The translations under genes were made by a program, and so were the position numbers. Positions 1 to 10,800 of a stretch of 64,000 bases of DNA are shown in pieces. Positions within the stretch are counted from its first letter, which is position 1. The number at the start of each line of letters is the position of its first letter. Below the pieces are notes generated by a model, which was not told where the DNA came from, ran no database searches, and saw only the letters and a program-made list of their open reading frames with translations. Origin of the DNA: Micropterus salmoides (taxonomy: Eukaryota; Chordata; Actinopteri; Centrarchiformes; Centrarchidae); the NCBI RefSeq assembly GCF_014851395.1, contig NW_024044681.1:7016879-7080878 (forward strand), given 5' to 3'.

Positions 1-444
1 ACAGACAAGCAAATGGTGATATGGGACAAACAGGAAGGTGAACTGATATTGCAGCTGAAAGGCAACAGTTACGTTTGTGTTCCATTAAATGAACGTGTTC
101 TTACGGCGTGTTTGAACACCTGCTGCTCACCAGAGGATCTTCAGATCTAGAGCGATGTTAAAAACGTGGGATCCCACAGACAGAATGAACCGATGACACG
201 CCAGACGGTTCAGTCTCAGGACCACACACTCGGCGTTAATATTAAAACGGTTTGGCGTTTCCGGGGGACTTGGGATCTCACAGACATGGAGGCAGACGGT
301 CGTCGTCAGCTGGTCGACCTTGTGTGTTTTGGCAAAGAAAATCAAAAGAAGAGAATCAAACTGGATGAACTTGAGGCTGAGAAGAGGGAATCAGCGGCGA
401 AGGCGAATCGGACCCAGAATCAGAAATACTATATTGATCCCTGA
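1..444 (+). CDS. Unidentified coding-like fragment with a WD40-like start (partial)
   Basis: Reading frame 1 is open from the window edge to a TAG at 148-150, then open again in the same frame to a TGA at 442-444. The first part contains DKQMVIWD followed by a short hydrophobic stretch, which resembles the end of a WD40 blade and the start of the next. The second part has a charged, probably helical C-terminus (KKRIKLDELEAEKRESAAK, then a final YYIDP). I do not recognise the family. It may be the last exon(s) of a gene lying to the left, with an intron that I cannot place around the TAG, or a pseudogene with one nonsense codon. A SINE-like repeat begins directly downstream. Confidence is low because no splice junction or homologue supports it. 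Confidence 0.27.
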
Positions 445-479
445 TGGGAAATTCTTTAAAAAAGGGAGGGGAAGAGGAT

Positions 480-665
480 ATTTGTTCTCTGCATTTAACC
501 CATCCTATTTAAGAGCAGTAGGCTGCCATCGTACGGCGCCCGGGGAGCAGTTCGGGGTTCAGGGCCTTGCTCAGGGGGCCCATTCAGAATGGGTCGTGCT
601 GGACTTGATCCAGCAACCCACCGGTTTCCAAACCAAGTCCTAACAGACCCAGCTAATGCCGCCCC
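480..665 (-). repeat. tRNA-like SINE relic
   Basis: On the minus strand this segment begins with a degenerate tRNA-like head. A box-A-like stretch covers 639-655 (TAGCTGGGTCTGTTAGG in that strand) and a box-B-like GGATCAAGTCC covers 601-611. The rest (about 480-600) is GC-rich and resembles the body of a common percomorph interspersed repeat. The boundaries are approximate and no target duplication was found. Confidence 0.45.
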
Positions 666-2234
666 AATCGGCCCCGTTATCCTCGATAGATTCATTTATT
701 TCTCAGAAATGTTCCAAACATCGTTCTAAATTAACTTCACACAAACCAAAAATACATTCATGCCATAAAAAGAGCTCAGACTGCGGTGAAAGGCTGAATC
801 TCAGATCCTGCTTCGTAGTACAGGCCCCTGGTCACATGACCTCTCCACCAGCATCTGGAACGGAACATCGGCTGGTTCCGTTTAGTGCAACAAGCCACAG
901 GAACCTCCGCGTTTTCGTTCACATCCAACCCAAAACACCTGGTAACCACAGCAACGGCTCTGCGTTTAGAGTCTGGCCAAAGAGCTGTCTTAATTCTAAC
1001 CCGGAACAGAACAGAACGCCATAGATAAGTTCAGTTTTCAAAATAAAACACCCCAAAAGTACACACCGTGTACCGCGAGTACGCGCTGCACGTCTCTAAT
1101 TATGAACCATTTGATCAGCAGCTGCAGTGAAACTGTTTCAGTGTTAAGAACTGATGATGTCGTATTAGTCAGGTGGAGTCCAGGAAAATACTTTTCTAAA
1201 TAACGATATTTATTCACCAGAGATTATGCATAACCTAATCTTTAATTTGTCATTTTAATACTTGAGGTGAACAGTTAATAAACATCTGCAGACATACCTG
1301 TCTGATTCATTTCCTTTTAACTGCTCCTTCTTTGTTGGTCTCTGAACTGAGATGTTATTACTGCAGCGTGTTTCTTCAACATTTTAGTGCTTTTTCAATT
1401 ACAACCAATTACAAACATCACTGTGATTAATATTTATTTCTTACCCACATCATAAACACCCCCGGGATCAAACTTTTAATCAGGAGATTAAGTTTGTTTC
1501 TGCGTCTCCTCCAGGTTTCCGCTGCAGACGCTTCATGTCGCTGTGGATCTGACACTCATCAGTCAGCTTTTTACATTTAAACATCACAATCAGCCTGTTG
1601 GCCGAGACTTGTTCAGGCCTCACAGCTTGTGTCAGACCTGCAGCACGAAGATTTCCTCGAGTGTTGGCGTTACGAACAGGCTGGACCCGGAGCTGCTGTG
1701 AAAAAGGACTGTAAACCTGAAAAAAGAAGAAGCTTCACTGCCGTTTGATGCGAAACCAGATGTTTATTTTGCACTAAAGTGACTGAAAGCTGTGCGGATG
1801 TTAGTCATGAATATTAAATATACAACGTCTGACACGCCGAATGAACTCTAAATGTCTTGATTGCACTGAAAGCACAAATCTGTTCCTCCTCTTCTCGCTC
1901 TGACTTCAGGTGTAAATCTCTTTTCCCGTATAAAATAAAGGTTAAAGGGGGCGATGAGAGGGGAGGTGTTCAAGATGTCGCTGTGTGTCATTTCTGTGAA
2001 ACTCTGATGTTACAAACTTTCTGCAGGACGACATGTTTGCACTTTGTTTCAGTGATGTTTGTAACCAGGAACCGATCAAATATTTCTCCACTAATGAATT
2101 CAAAATACATCTAAAAATCATTTAGTTTCTGATTGTCTTGATTTCCAGTCACATCTGATCCCTCATGAGCAACACCGTCTTCAGTCAGGTGACGTAGTAT
2201 AAAGAGCGACAAAGTCCACGTGAGTAGGAGGGGC
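666..2234. other. Intergenic, no gene recognised
   Basis: AT-rich sequence with short chance open frames on both strands. I found no convincing exon, tandem array or terminal repeat here. Confidence 0.5.
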
Positions 2235-2305
2235 GGTGGATGAATGAGTCAAGTAAACTTTCACTCAGGAGGCTGAGGTTCAAGTCCCGTGTGGAAGAAA
2301 GTCAA
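2230..2305 (+). repeat. Possible tRNA-derived relic (box B only)
   Basis: A perfect internal Pol III box-B-type motif, GGTTCAAGTCC, lies at 2277-2287, with about 45 bp upstream that could be a decayed tRNA body. No convincing box A or cloverleaf can be drawn, so this is a SINE or tRNA pseudogene remnant at best. Confidence 0.28.
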
Positions 2306-2359
2306 ACTTTTAAGGTGACCAAACGTTAAACGTCATATAAACTCAGGTCACGTGACGTA

Positions 2360-3478
2360 CTTAAAGGAGCGATATGTAGTTTTCAGCAGTTTTTAACTTG
2401 CAACCAGGTGTGTGCTCGAACTCGTGAGAATCTCAGGTAAACTCCCACTGCACTGTTACAGTAATATTTTTATCAGCTGCTCGTTCAACTAGTCCATGCT
2501 CGTTACACGATAACGTCAACTGTAATGATAACGTGCTACATCGCCGTTAGCTCGCCTGTCTGCTTCTCAGTAACCAACGTTATTCTTTGTGTATCTTTCA
2601 CCGGATGCTCAGCGATGTGAGCACAGCTACATGTTTTAGATGATAACCGTTTTGTTATCATCGTGAGCTGGACTGAATATTAAAATGAGACCGTGTCAGA
2701 CTTTATAACAGTTAGACCACAGTAGGTAACGTTACTGTTAGTGGATAGCTCTTCCACTGTGTTGTTGTTCTGCGCTGTTATGTTGCAGTGCTGTATTTTA
2801 TTTGGGTCACTAAAGTTAAAGAGACAGAGACAGTGGAGAAACTGTGTACCTGAGTGTCGGTAAAACGACAGTAAATCTAAAGTGAACACTAAGAAGCAAG
2901 CAGCGGCAGGTCTGAGCTAACGTAACGTTAGCTGGCTGCCCTGCCTTGCATCACTACAGGCTAGCATAAACAAATCGCTCTGCATTAGCTTTGTAGCGTT
3001 ACATCCTTTCTGGCTGAAATAGGACCCAACAGGATGAAAGCCAACTCTGTCGGTTTTTTATATCCAAAAAAAAGTGGAGGTCACTCCGTGGCGCAAACCT
3101 TTCTGACCGCGTTTTCACCCGACCTCGATCTGATTCTCGTTTTGTCCTGGCAGGCTCCAGCACATAAAACTTAATTGTTGTTTTATATCCTTATCGTCAC
3201 CCTTGGAGTCTGTGTTGTGCTGGGAGCCAGTAGTTTTAGGGTCTTAGCAGACTCCATGTTTTTAGCTGCGGTGTTGTTTCTGTGTGCACTGTTCAGATGC
3301 ATCAGATAAGAGGCATTTTCTGGAGAATCCGACCGGGAGTCTTCACATATGAACAGGCATACTGGCCATCAGAGGTAACTAAAAAACCCGGCAAGTGGAT
3401 CGTTTTTATGTGAGGTTACAAACCCTTCACGCAATAAAAAAGTGGTTCACTTTATTAACTACATATAGCGCCTTTAAG
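2360..3478. mobile_element. Non-autonomous TIR DNA transposon (about 1.1 kb)
   Basis: The ends are inverted copies. The left end starts CTTAAAGGAGCGATATGTAG (2360-2379), and the right end read on the minus strand starts CTTAAAGGCGCTATATGTAG (3478 downward), 18 of 20 identical. The flanking 8-mers (GTGACGTA and GTCGGGTA) match at 5 of 8 positions, compatible with a decayed 8-bp hAT-type duplication but not proof. No transposase reading frame survives inside. Confidence 0.65.
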
Positions 3479-3740
3479 GTCGGGTACGCCTGCTGGTACT
3501 TCCCGACACTCACACGTCATTTTGGGGAGCGGTCATATATGTCGTTTTGGGAGACTTGACCCGTAGTTAACAGAAGTCGTAAAAGCCGATGGGTGCCGTC
3601 AATATGCCGAACACTGGGAGCTGGAAAAGAGCAAAGTAACAACACCTGAACAGCAAATTCATCAGATTCAACATTCTAGTGTTGAGGTTCTGGTTCTGGT
3701 GTTGGATCTGATCAAATGAGCTCAGTACCGGTGAGAAAAC
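3479..3740. other. Intergenic, no gene recognised
   Basis: Short stretch between the TIR element and the 5'-truncated LINE; nothing recognised. Confidence 0.45.
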
Positions 3741-5441
3741 ATGATGGAGGTCTGGGATGGCATGAAAACCATCACAGGCTGCAAGAAGAAGGGCAGTATT
3801 GCAGGAGAGGGGGATGCTGGGAGAGCAAACCAGCTAAACCTGTTTTTTAACAGGTTTGATACTCCAGCTCCCACAACCAGCGATGGCCCACTTCACACCC
3901 CCATGTCCATCACCACCTCAGACTGCAGACCACCCCCACCCTCCACACTCATGGACAGTTCAACACCCCTCCCCACCACCATCACCAAGGATCAGGTGAG
4001 CAGAGAGCTGAGGAGGCTCCGTCCAAGGAAAGCAGCGGGCCCGGACAGAGTGTGTCCAAGGATGCTTAAAGCCTGTTCTGCTGAACTGGGGGAGCCACTC
4101 CAGCATGTCCTCAACCTGAGCCTGCAGCTGGGGAAGCTGGGGAGGGTCCCAGTGCTCTGGAAGACTTCATGTCTCATGCCGGTTCCCAAGGGAGCCGGGT
4201 GACTTCAGACCAGTAGCACAGACATCACAAATCATGAAGACCTTCGAACTGCTGCTGCTACACGTCCTCAGACCCCAGGTTCACCATGCACAAGATCCAC
4301 TGCAGTTTGGATACCAGGAGAAGGTGGGCGTGGAGGATGCCATCCTCTATCTGCTCCACAGGGCCTACTCACATCTGGACAAGGTGAGCGGCGCTGTGAG
4401 AATGGCGTTTTTTGATTTCTCCAGCGCCTTCGACACCATCTGGCCGCTCCTGCTGAGAGAAAAGCTGACAGAGATGAGGTTGGACCCACGTTTGGTGACA
4501 TGGACTACCTCACAGAGAGACCACAGTACGTCAGACACTGTGGTCAGCAGCACCGGAGCACCACAGGGTACCGTGCTCTCTCCCGTCCTCTTCACCTTGC
4601 ACACATCTGACTTCCAGTATAACACCGGGCTCTGCCACATGCAGAAATACTCAAGGATGGACAGGAGGGGGAGTAAAGGAGCCTGGTAGAGGACTTCATG
4701 AGGTGGTGCAGGACCAACCATCTGCAGCTGAACACCTCCAAGACCAAGGAGATGGTGGTGGACTTCAGAAGGAAGAAACCACATCTCCAGCCTGTGTCCA
4801 TCGAGGGGGTCGATGTGGAGGTGGTCAGGACTTACAAATATCTGGGGCTGCAGCTGGATGACAAGCTGGACTAGACAGGAAATATGGACACTCTCCACAG
4901 GAAAGGGCAGAGCCGTCTGTACTTACTGAGAAGACTGGGGTCCTTCAACATCTGCAAAAAACTGCTGCAGATGTTTAACCAGTCTGTGGTGGCCAGCGTC
5001 CTCTTTTATGCTGTAGTTTGCTGGGAAGGAAGCAGCAAGAAGAGAGACGCCGGTCGACTGGACAGACTGGTGAGGAGAGCTGGCTCAGTGGTGGGCTCAG
5101 AGCTGGACTCTCTAGTGACAGTGGCAGAAAGAAGGACCCTGGACAAACTGCTGTCCATACTGAACAACGCCCGCCACCCTCTGCACAACACCTTCATCGG
5201 ACAGAGTGTGTTCAGTGTCAGACTGCCGTCCAAGCCCAGCTCCACCAACAGACTTAAAAACTCTTTCGTCCCCCTGGCCATCAGACTGTACAACAGCTCC
5301 CAGGGAGGACAATAGACAAAAGAACAATTTCTACCTCCATCTGCACTCCATTTAGCACTGTTTACCGTTTTTGCACTGTTATACTGTGTTATAAGTTATT
5401 TTAATTTAAATTCTATTTTAATGTATGTTTCGTATGCTGCT
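3741..5441 (+). pseudogene. 5'-truncated, broken LINE reverse transcriptase (CR1/L2/Rex1-like superfamily)
   Basis: Conceptual pieces of one non-LTR reverse transcriptase follow in order: a pre-RT linker (from 3741, VWDGMKTITGC), the RT palm (4234-4689, with motif A FFDFSSAFDTIWP and GAPQGTVLSPVLFTL), and a C-terminal part (4884-5315, ending in AIRLYNSSQGGQ). It is clearly dead: there is a frame change near 4200; the F/YSDD catalytic motif expected after CHMQKYS (about 4640) is lost by a deletion; and a TAG at 4873-4875 replaces a conserved Trp after DDKLD. The endonuclease end is absent. The 3' UTR continues to 5441, where another LINE interrupts it, and resumes at 7483. Clade assignment is from memory of teleost LINEs and is not tested. 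Confidence 0.85.
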
Positions 5442-5449
5442 GGATACTT
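5442..5449. repeat. Target-site duplication, left copy
   Basis: GGATACTT here is repeated exactly at 7483-7490, bracketing the inserted LINE. The host LINE's 3' UTR reads on smoothly when the insert and one copy are removed. Confidence 0.85.
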
Positions 5450-7482
5450 TTCAATTCAATTCAATTCAATTTTATTTATATAGCGCCAAATCACAACAAC
5501 AGTTATCTCACAGCGCTTTTCATAAAAGAGCAGGTCTAGACCGTACTCTGTGATGATATTTACAGAAGCCCAACAGTTCCCACCAAGAGCAGCACTAGGA
5601 GACAGAGGCAAGGAAAAACTTCCTTTAAGAGGCAGAAACCTCGAGCAGAACCATGACTCAGGGTGGGCGGCCATCTGCCTCCACCGGTTGGGGTGAGAGA
5701 GAGAGAGAGAGAGAGAGAAAAAGAGAGGGGTGTAAGGAGAGAGAGAGGGGAGGGAGGCAGCCTACACAATATACACACAGAGGTACAGACAGTGAAGGTG
5801 ATGTTGCTATAGACTAAATGAAAAATGGTACAGATATTTATAGTAGTGTTAATGGTAACAATCGTAATGTTAATGATTATAATAACAATAGGACTAGCAA
5901 CAATAGTCGTTGCAGCAGAGGGTGTCGAGCAGGAACACGGGGCAGCAGGTGACCTGCAACCACAGATCCAGACTCCACAGCTCCAGAGCCAGAAAACCTG
6001 CAGGAAGTGACAGGAGAGAGGAGAGAGACGAGAAAGCACAAGACTACCAGAAAGGGGAGAAGTTGTGTTAGTAACATGCAATAATGGGATGAGGTTGCAT
6101 ACAGAGGGAGAGAAAGTAGAGGAGAGAGGAGCTCAGTGCATCATGGGAAATCCCCCGGCAGTCTAGGCCTATAGCAGCATAACTAAGGGATGGTTCAGGA
6201 CTACCTGAGCCAGCCCTAACTATAAGCTTTATCAAAGAGGAAAGTCTTAAGCCTACTCTTAAATGTGGAGATGGTGTCTGCCTCCTGAACCCAAACTGGA
6301 ACCTGGTTCCACAGGAGAGGAGCTTGATAGCTGAACGCTCTGGCTCCTAGTCTACTTTTGGAGACTCTAGGAACCACAAGTAACCCTGCATTCTGGGAGC
6401 GCAGTGCTCTGGTGGGGTAGTAAGGTACTATGAGCTCTTTAAGATAAGATGGTGCCTGACCATTGAGAGCTTTGTAGGTAAGAAGAATGATTTTAAATTC
6501 TATTCTGGATTTTACTGGAAGCCAATGCAGAGAAGCTAAAACAGGAGAAATATGATCTCTTTTCCTGGTTCCTGTCAGAACACGTGCTGCAGAATTCTGG
6601 ATCAGCTGAAGAGTCTTAACGGACTTTTTCGAGCAGCCTGATAATAAGGAATTGCAGTAATCCAGCCTAGAAGTAACAAATGCATGGACTAGTTTTTCTG
6701 CATCATTTTTAGACAGGATGTTCCTGATTTTCGCAATATTACGTAGGTGAAAAAAGGCGGTCCTTGAAATTTGCTTAATGTGAGACTTAAACGACATGTC
6801 CTGATCAAAGATAACTCCAAGATTCCTCACAGTGATGCTGGAGGCCAGGGCGATGCCATCCAGGGAAACTATATCTTTAGATAATGCGTCACAGAGGTGC
6901 TTAGGCCCCAGAGCAATAACTTCAGTTTTATCTGAGTTTAACATGAGAAAATTACAGGTCATCCAGGTTTTAACATCCTGAAAGCACATTTGAAGTTTAG
7001 CTAACTGATGAGTTTCATCTGGCTTGATCGATAGAAATAACTGAGTATCATCTGCATAACAATGAAAGCTTATGGAATGTTTCCTGATAATATTGCCTAA
7101 AGGAAGCATATATAAAGTGAAGAGGATTGGTCCAAGGACAGATCCTTGAGGAACTCCATGAGTAACTTTGGCGTGCATGGAGGACTCATCGTTAACATGT
7201 ACAAACTGAAATCGATCTGATAAATAGGACTTAAACCAGCTTAGAGCGGTTCCTTTAATGCCAATGAAATATTCCAGTCTCTGCAATAGGATCTGATGGT
7301 CAATGGTATCAAATGCAGCACTAAGATCTAATAAAACCAGTACAGAGACAAGTCCTTTATCTGATGCAATAAGGAGGTCATTAGTAATTTTCACCAGTGC
7401 TGTCTCTGTGCTATGATGAGCTCTAAATCCTGACTGAAAATCCTCAAATAAACTATTGCTCTGTAGAAAGTCACACAGCATA
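5450..7482 (-). mobile_element. L2/CR1-type LINE, 5'-truncated, inserted into another LINE
   Basis: The element runs right to left. Its 3' tail is a short ATTGAA-type repeat next to 5450, the 3' UTR covers 5475-6215 (with a GA microsatellite near 5695-5720), and the coding part is 6216-7481, 421 codons without a stop. It encodes the middle and C-terminal part of a reverse transcriptase: LLDLSAAFDTIDHQIL (motif A), GVPQGSVLGPILFTLYM, CYADDTQLF (intact YADD) and a C-terminus ending LFDKAYS. The endonuclease and N-terminal RT are missing at the truncated 5' end, so it is dead on arrival despite a clean frame. It is nearly identical to the copy at 13005-15926, which implies recent activity of the family. 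Flanked by an 8-bp target duplication. Confidence 0.92.
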
Positions 7483-7530
7483 GGATACTTGAATTTCCCT
7501 CAGGATAAATAAAGTATATATCTCTCTATC
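7483..7530 (+). mobile_element. Distal 3' tail of the interrupted LINE
   Basis: After the second GGATACTT copy the sequence reads TTGAATTTCCCTCAGGATAA and then AATAAAG with a short TCTA-type repeat, the usual tail of the LINE at 3741-5441. It ends near 7530. Confidence 0.7.
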
Positions 7531-7866
7531 TAAAACATAATAGTGTAGGCATCATCACAGAGTTAACGGTATTCAACTATTTTCTATTTTAGACATCTAC
7601 TCCACTAAATTTATTTTATTTAAATATATTTTCTGGCTAATGATGACAATGCAGTAACTTGTGATCCAGCATCTGGTTGGAGCACCTTCACACCTTTCAC
7701 CTGTCTGGTGTGACTAGAGACTAAAAACTGGGATTGACAAGAATAATTTAGATTAATCAGAAGTAATTAATTCTGAGTCAACATAATATATATTCATGCA
7801 AATACTACAAAATGTTATGTATAACATAAACTTAAACAACATAAACAAAAATCTTTCTGACTGACC
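7531..7866. other. AT-rich intergenic spacer
   Basis: No gene or repeat recognised before the tandem array begins. Confidence 0.5.
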
Positions 7867-10800
7867 AGTTAGCATCTCAAGGTATCTCAAAATAATGAGT
7901 TAGCATCTCAAGGTATCTCAAAATAATGAGTTAGCATCTCAAGGTATCTCAAAATAATGAGTAAGCTCAAATAAAGAGTTAGCATCTCAAAATAATGAGT
8001 TAGCATCTCAAAATAAAGACTTAGCATCTCACAATAATGAGTAAGCTCAAATAATGAGTTAGCATCTCAAAATAATGAGTTAGCATCTCAAAATAAAGAC
8101 TTAGCATCTCACAATAATGAGTAAGCTCAAATAATGAGTTAGCATCTCAAAATAATGAGTTAGCATCTCAAAATAACGAGTTAGCATCTCAAAATAAAGA
8201 CTTAGCATCTCAAAATAATGATTAAGCTCAAAAAATGAGTTAGCATCTCAAAATAATGAGTTAGCATCTCAAAATAAAGACTGAGCATCTCAAAAAAAGG
8301 AGTTAGCATCTCAAAATAAAGAGTTAGCATCTCAAAATAATGTATTAGGATCTGAAAATAATGAGTTAGCATCTCAAGGCATCTCTAAATAATGAGTTAG
8401 CATCTTAAAATAAAGAGTTAGCATCTCAAAATAATGAGTATGTATCTCAAAATAAAGAGTTAGCATCTCAAAATAAGGTGTTAGCATCTCAAATAAGGAG
8501 TTAGCATCTCAAAATAATGAGTTTGAATCTCAAAATAATGAGTTTGCATCTCAAATAAAGAGTTAGCATCTCAAAATAATGAAGAGTTAGCATCTCAAAA
8601 TAAAGAGTTAGCATCTCAAAATAATGTATTAGGATCTGAAAATAATGAGTTAGCATCTCAAGGCATCTCTAAATAATGAGTTAGCATCTTAAAATAAAGA
8701 GTTAGCATCTCAAAATAATGTATTAGGATCTGAAAATAATGAGTTAGCATCTCAAGGCATCTCTAAATAATGAGTTAGCATCTTAAAATAAAGAGTTAGC
8801 ATCTCAAAATAATGAGTATGTATCTCAAAATAAAGAGTTAGCATCTCAAAATAAGGTGTTAGCATCTCAAATAAGGAGTTAGCATCTCAAAATAATGAGT
8901 TTGAATCTCAAAATAATGAGTTTGCATCTCAAATAAAGAGTTAGCATCTCAAAATAATGAGTTAGCATCTTAAAATAATGAAGAGTTAGCATCTCAAAAT
9001 AATGGGTTAGCATCTCAAGGCATCTCTAAATAATGAGTTAGCATCTCAAAATAAAGAGTTAGCATCTCAAAATAAGGTGTTAGCATCTCAAATAAGTAGT
9101 TAGCATCTCAAAATAATGAGTTTGAATCTCAAAATAATGAGTTTGCATCTCAAATAAAGAGTTAGCATCTCAAAATAATGAGTTAGCATCTTAAAATAAA
9201 GAGTTAGCATCTCAAAATAATGAGTATGTATCTCAAAATAAAGAGTTAGCATCTCAAAATAATGAGTTAGCGTCTCAAAATAAGGTGTTAGCATCTCAAA
9301 TAAGGAGTTAGCATCTCAAAATAATGAGTTTGAATCTCAAAATAATGAGTTTGCTTCTCAAATAAAGAGTTAGCATCTCAAAATAATGAAGAGTTAGCAT
9401 CTCAAAATAAAGAGTTAGCATCTCAAAATAATGTATTAGGATCTGAAAATAATGAGTTAGCATCTCAAGGCATCTCTAAATAATGAGTTAGCATCTTAAA
9501 ATAAAGAGTTAGCCTCTCAAAATAATGAGTTAGCGTCTTAGCATCTCAAATAAGGAGTTAGCATCTTAAAATAATGAGTTAGCATCTCAAGGCATCTCTA
9601 AATAATGAGTTAGCATCTTAAAATAAAGAGTTAGCCTCTCAAAATAATGAGTTAGCATCTCAAATAATGAGTTAGCATCTTAAAATAATGAAGAGTTAGC
9701 ATCTCAAAATAAAGAGTTAGCATCTCAAAATAATGTATTAGGATCTGAAAATAATGAGTTAGCATCTCAAGGCATCTCTAAATAATGAGTTAGCATCTTA
9801 AAATAAAGAGTTAGCATCTCAAAATAATGAGTATGTATCTCAAAATAAAGAGTTAGCATCTCAAAATAATGTATTAGGATCTGAAAATAATGAGTTAGCA
9901 TCTCAAGGCATCTCTAAATAATGAGTTAGCATCTTAAAATAAAGAGTTAGCCTCTCAAAATAATGAGTTAGCGTCTTAGCATCTCAAATAAGGAGTTAGC
10001 ATCTTAAAATAATGAGTTAGCATCTCAAGGCATCTCTAAATAATGAGTTAGCATCTTAAAATAAAGAGTTAGCCTCTCAAAATAATGAGTTAGCATCTCA
10101 AATAATGAGTTAGCATCTTAAAATAATGAAGAGTTAGCATCTCAAAATAAAGAGTTAGCATCTCAAAATAATGTATTAGGATCTGAAAATAAAGAGTTAG
10201 CATCTCAAAATAATGTATTAGGATCTGAAAATAAAGAGTTAGCATCTCAAAATAATGTATTAGGATCTGAAAATAATGAGTTAGCATCTCAAGGCATCTC
10301 TAAATAATGAGTTAGCATCTTAAAATAAAGAGTTAGCATCTCAAAATAATGAGTATGTATCTCAAAATAAAGAGTTTGCATCTCAAAATAAGGTGTTAGC
10401 ATCTCAAATAAGGAGTTAGCATCTCAAAATAATGAGTTTGACTCTCAAAATAATGAGTTTGCATCTCAAATAATGAGTATGTATCTCAAAATAAAGAGTT
10501 TGCATCTCAAAATAAGGTGTTAGCATCTCAAATAAAAAGTTAGCATCTTAAAATAATGAAGAGTTAGCATCTCAAATAAAGAGTTAGCATCTCAAAATAA
10601 TGAGTTAGCATCTTAAAATAATGAAGAGTTAGCATCTCAAAATAATGAGTATGTATCTTAAAATAAAGAGTTAGCATCTCAAAATAATGAGTTAGCGTCT
10701 CAAAATAAAGAGTTAGCATCTCAAAATAAGGTGTTAGCATCTCAAATAAGGAGTTAGCATCTCAAAATAATGAGTTAGCATCTCAAAATAATGAGTTTGA

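Noticed and set aside
2230..2305. Functional tRNA gene
   Set aside because: Only the T-loop box B matches; no cloverleaf could be drawn.
9100..10287. Minus-strand frames with a 7-residue period
   Set aside because: A product of the 21-bp array; no start context, no conserved domain, and the sequence is satellite.
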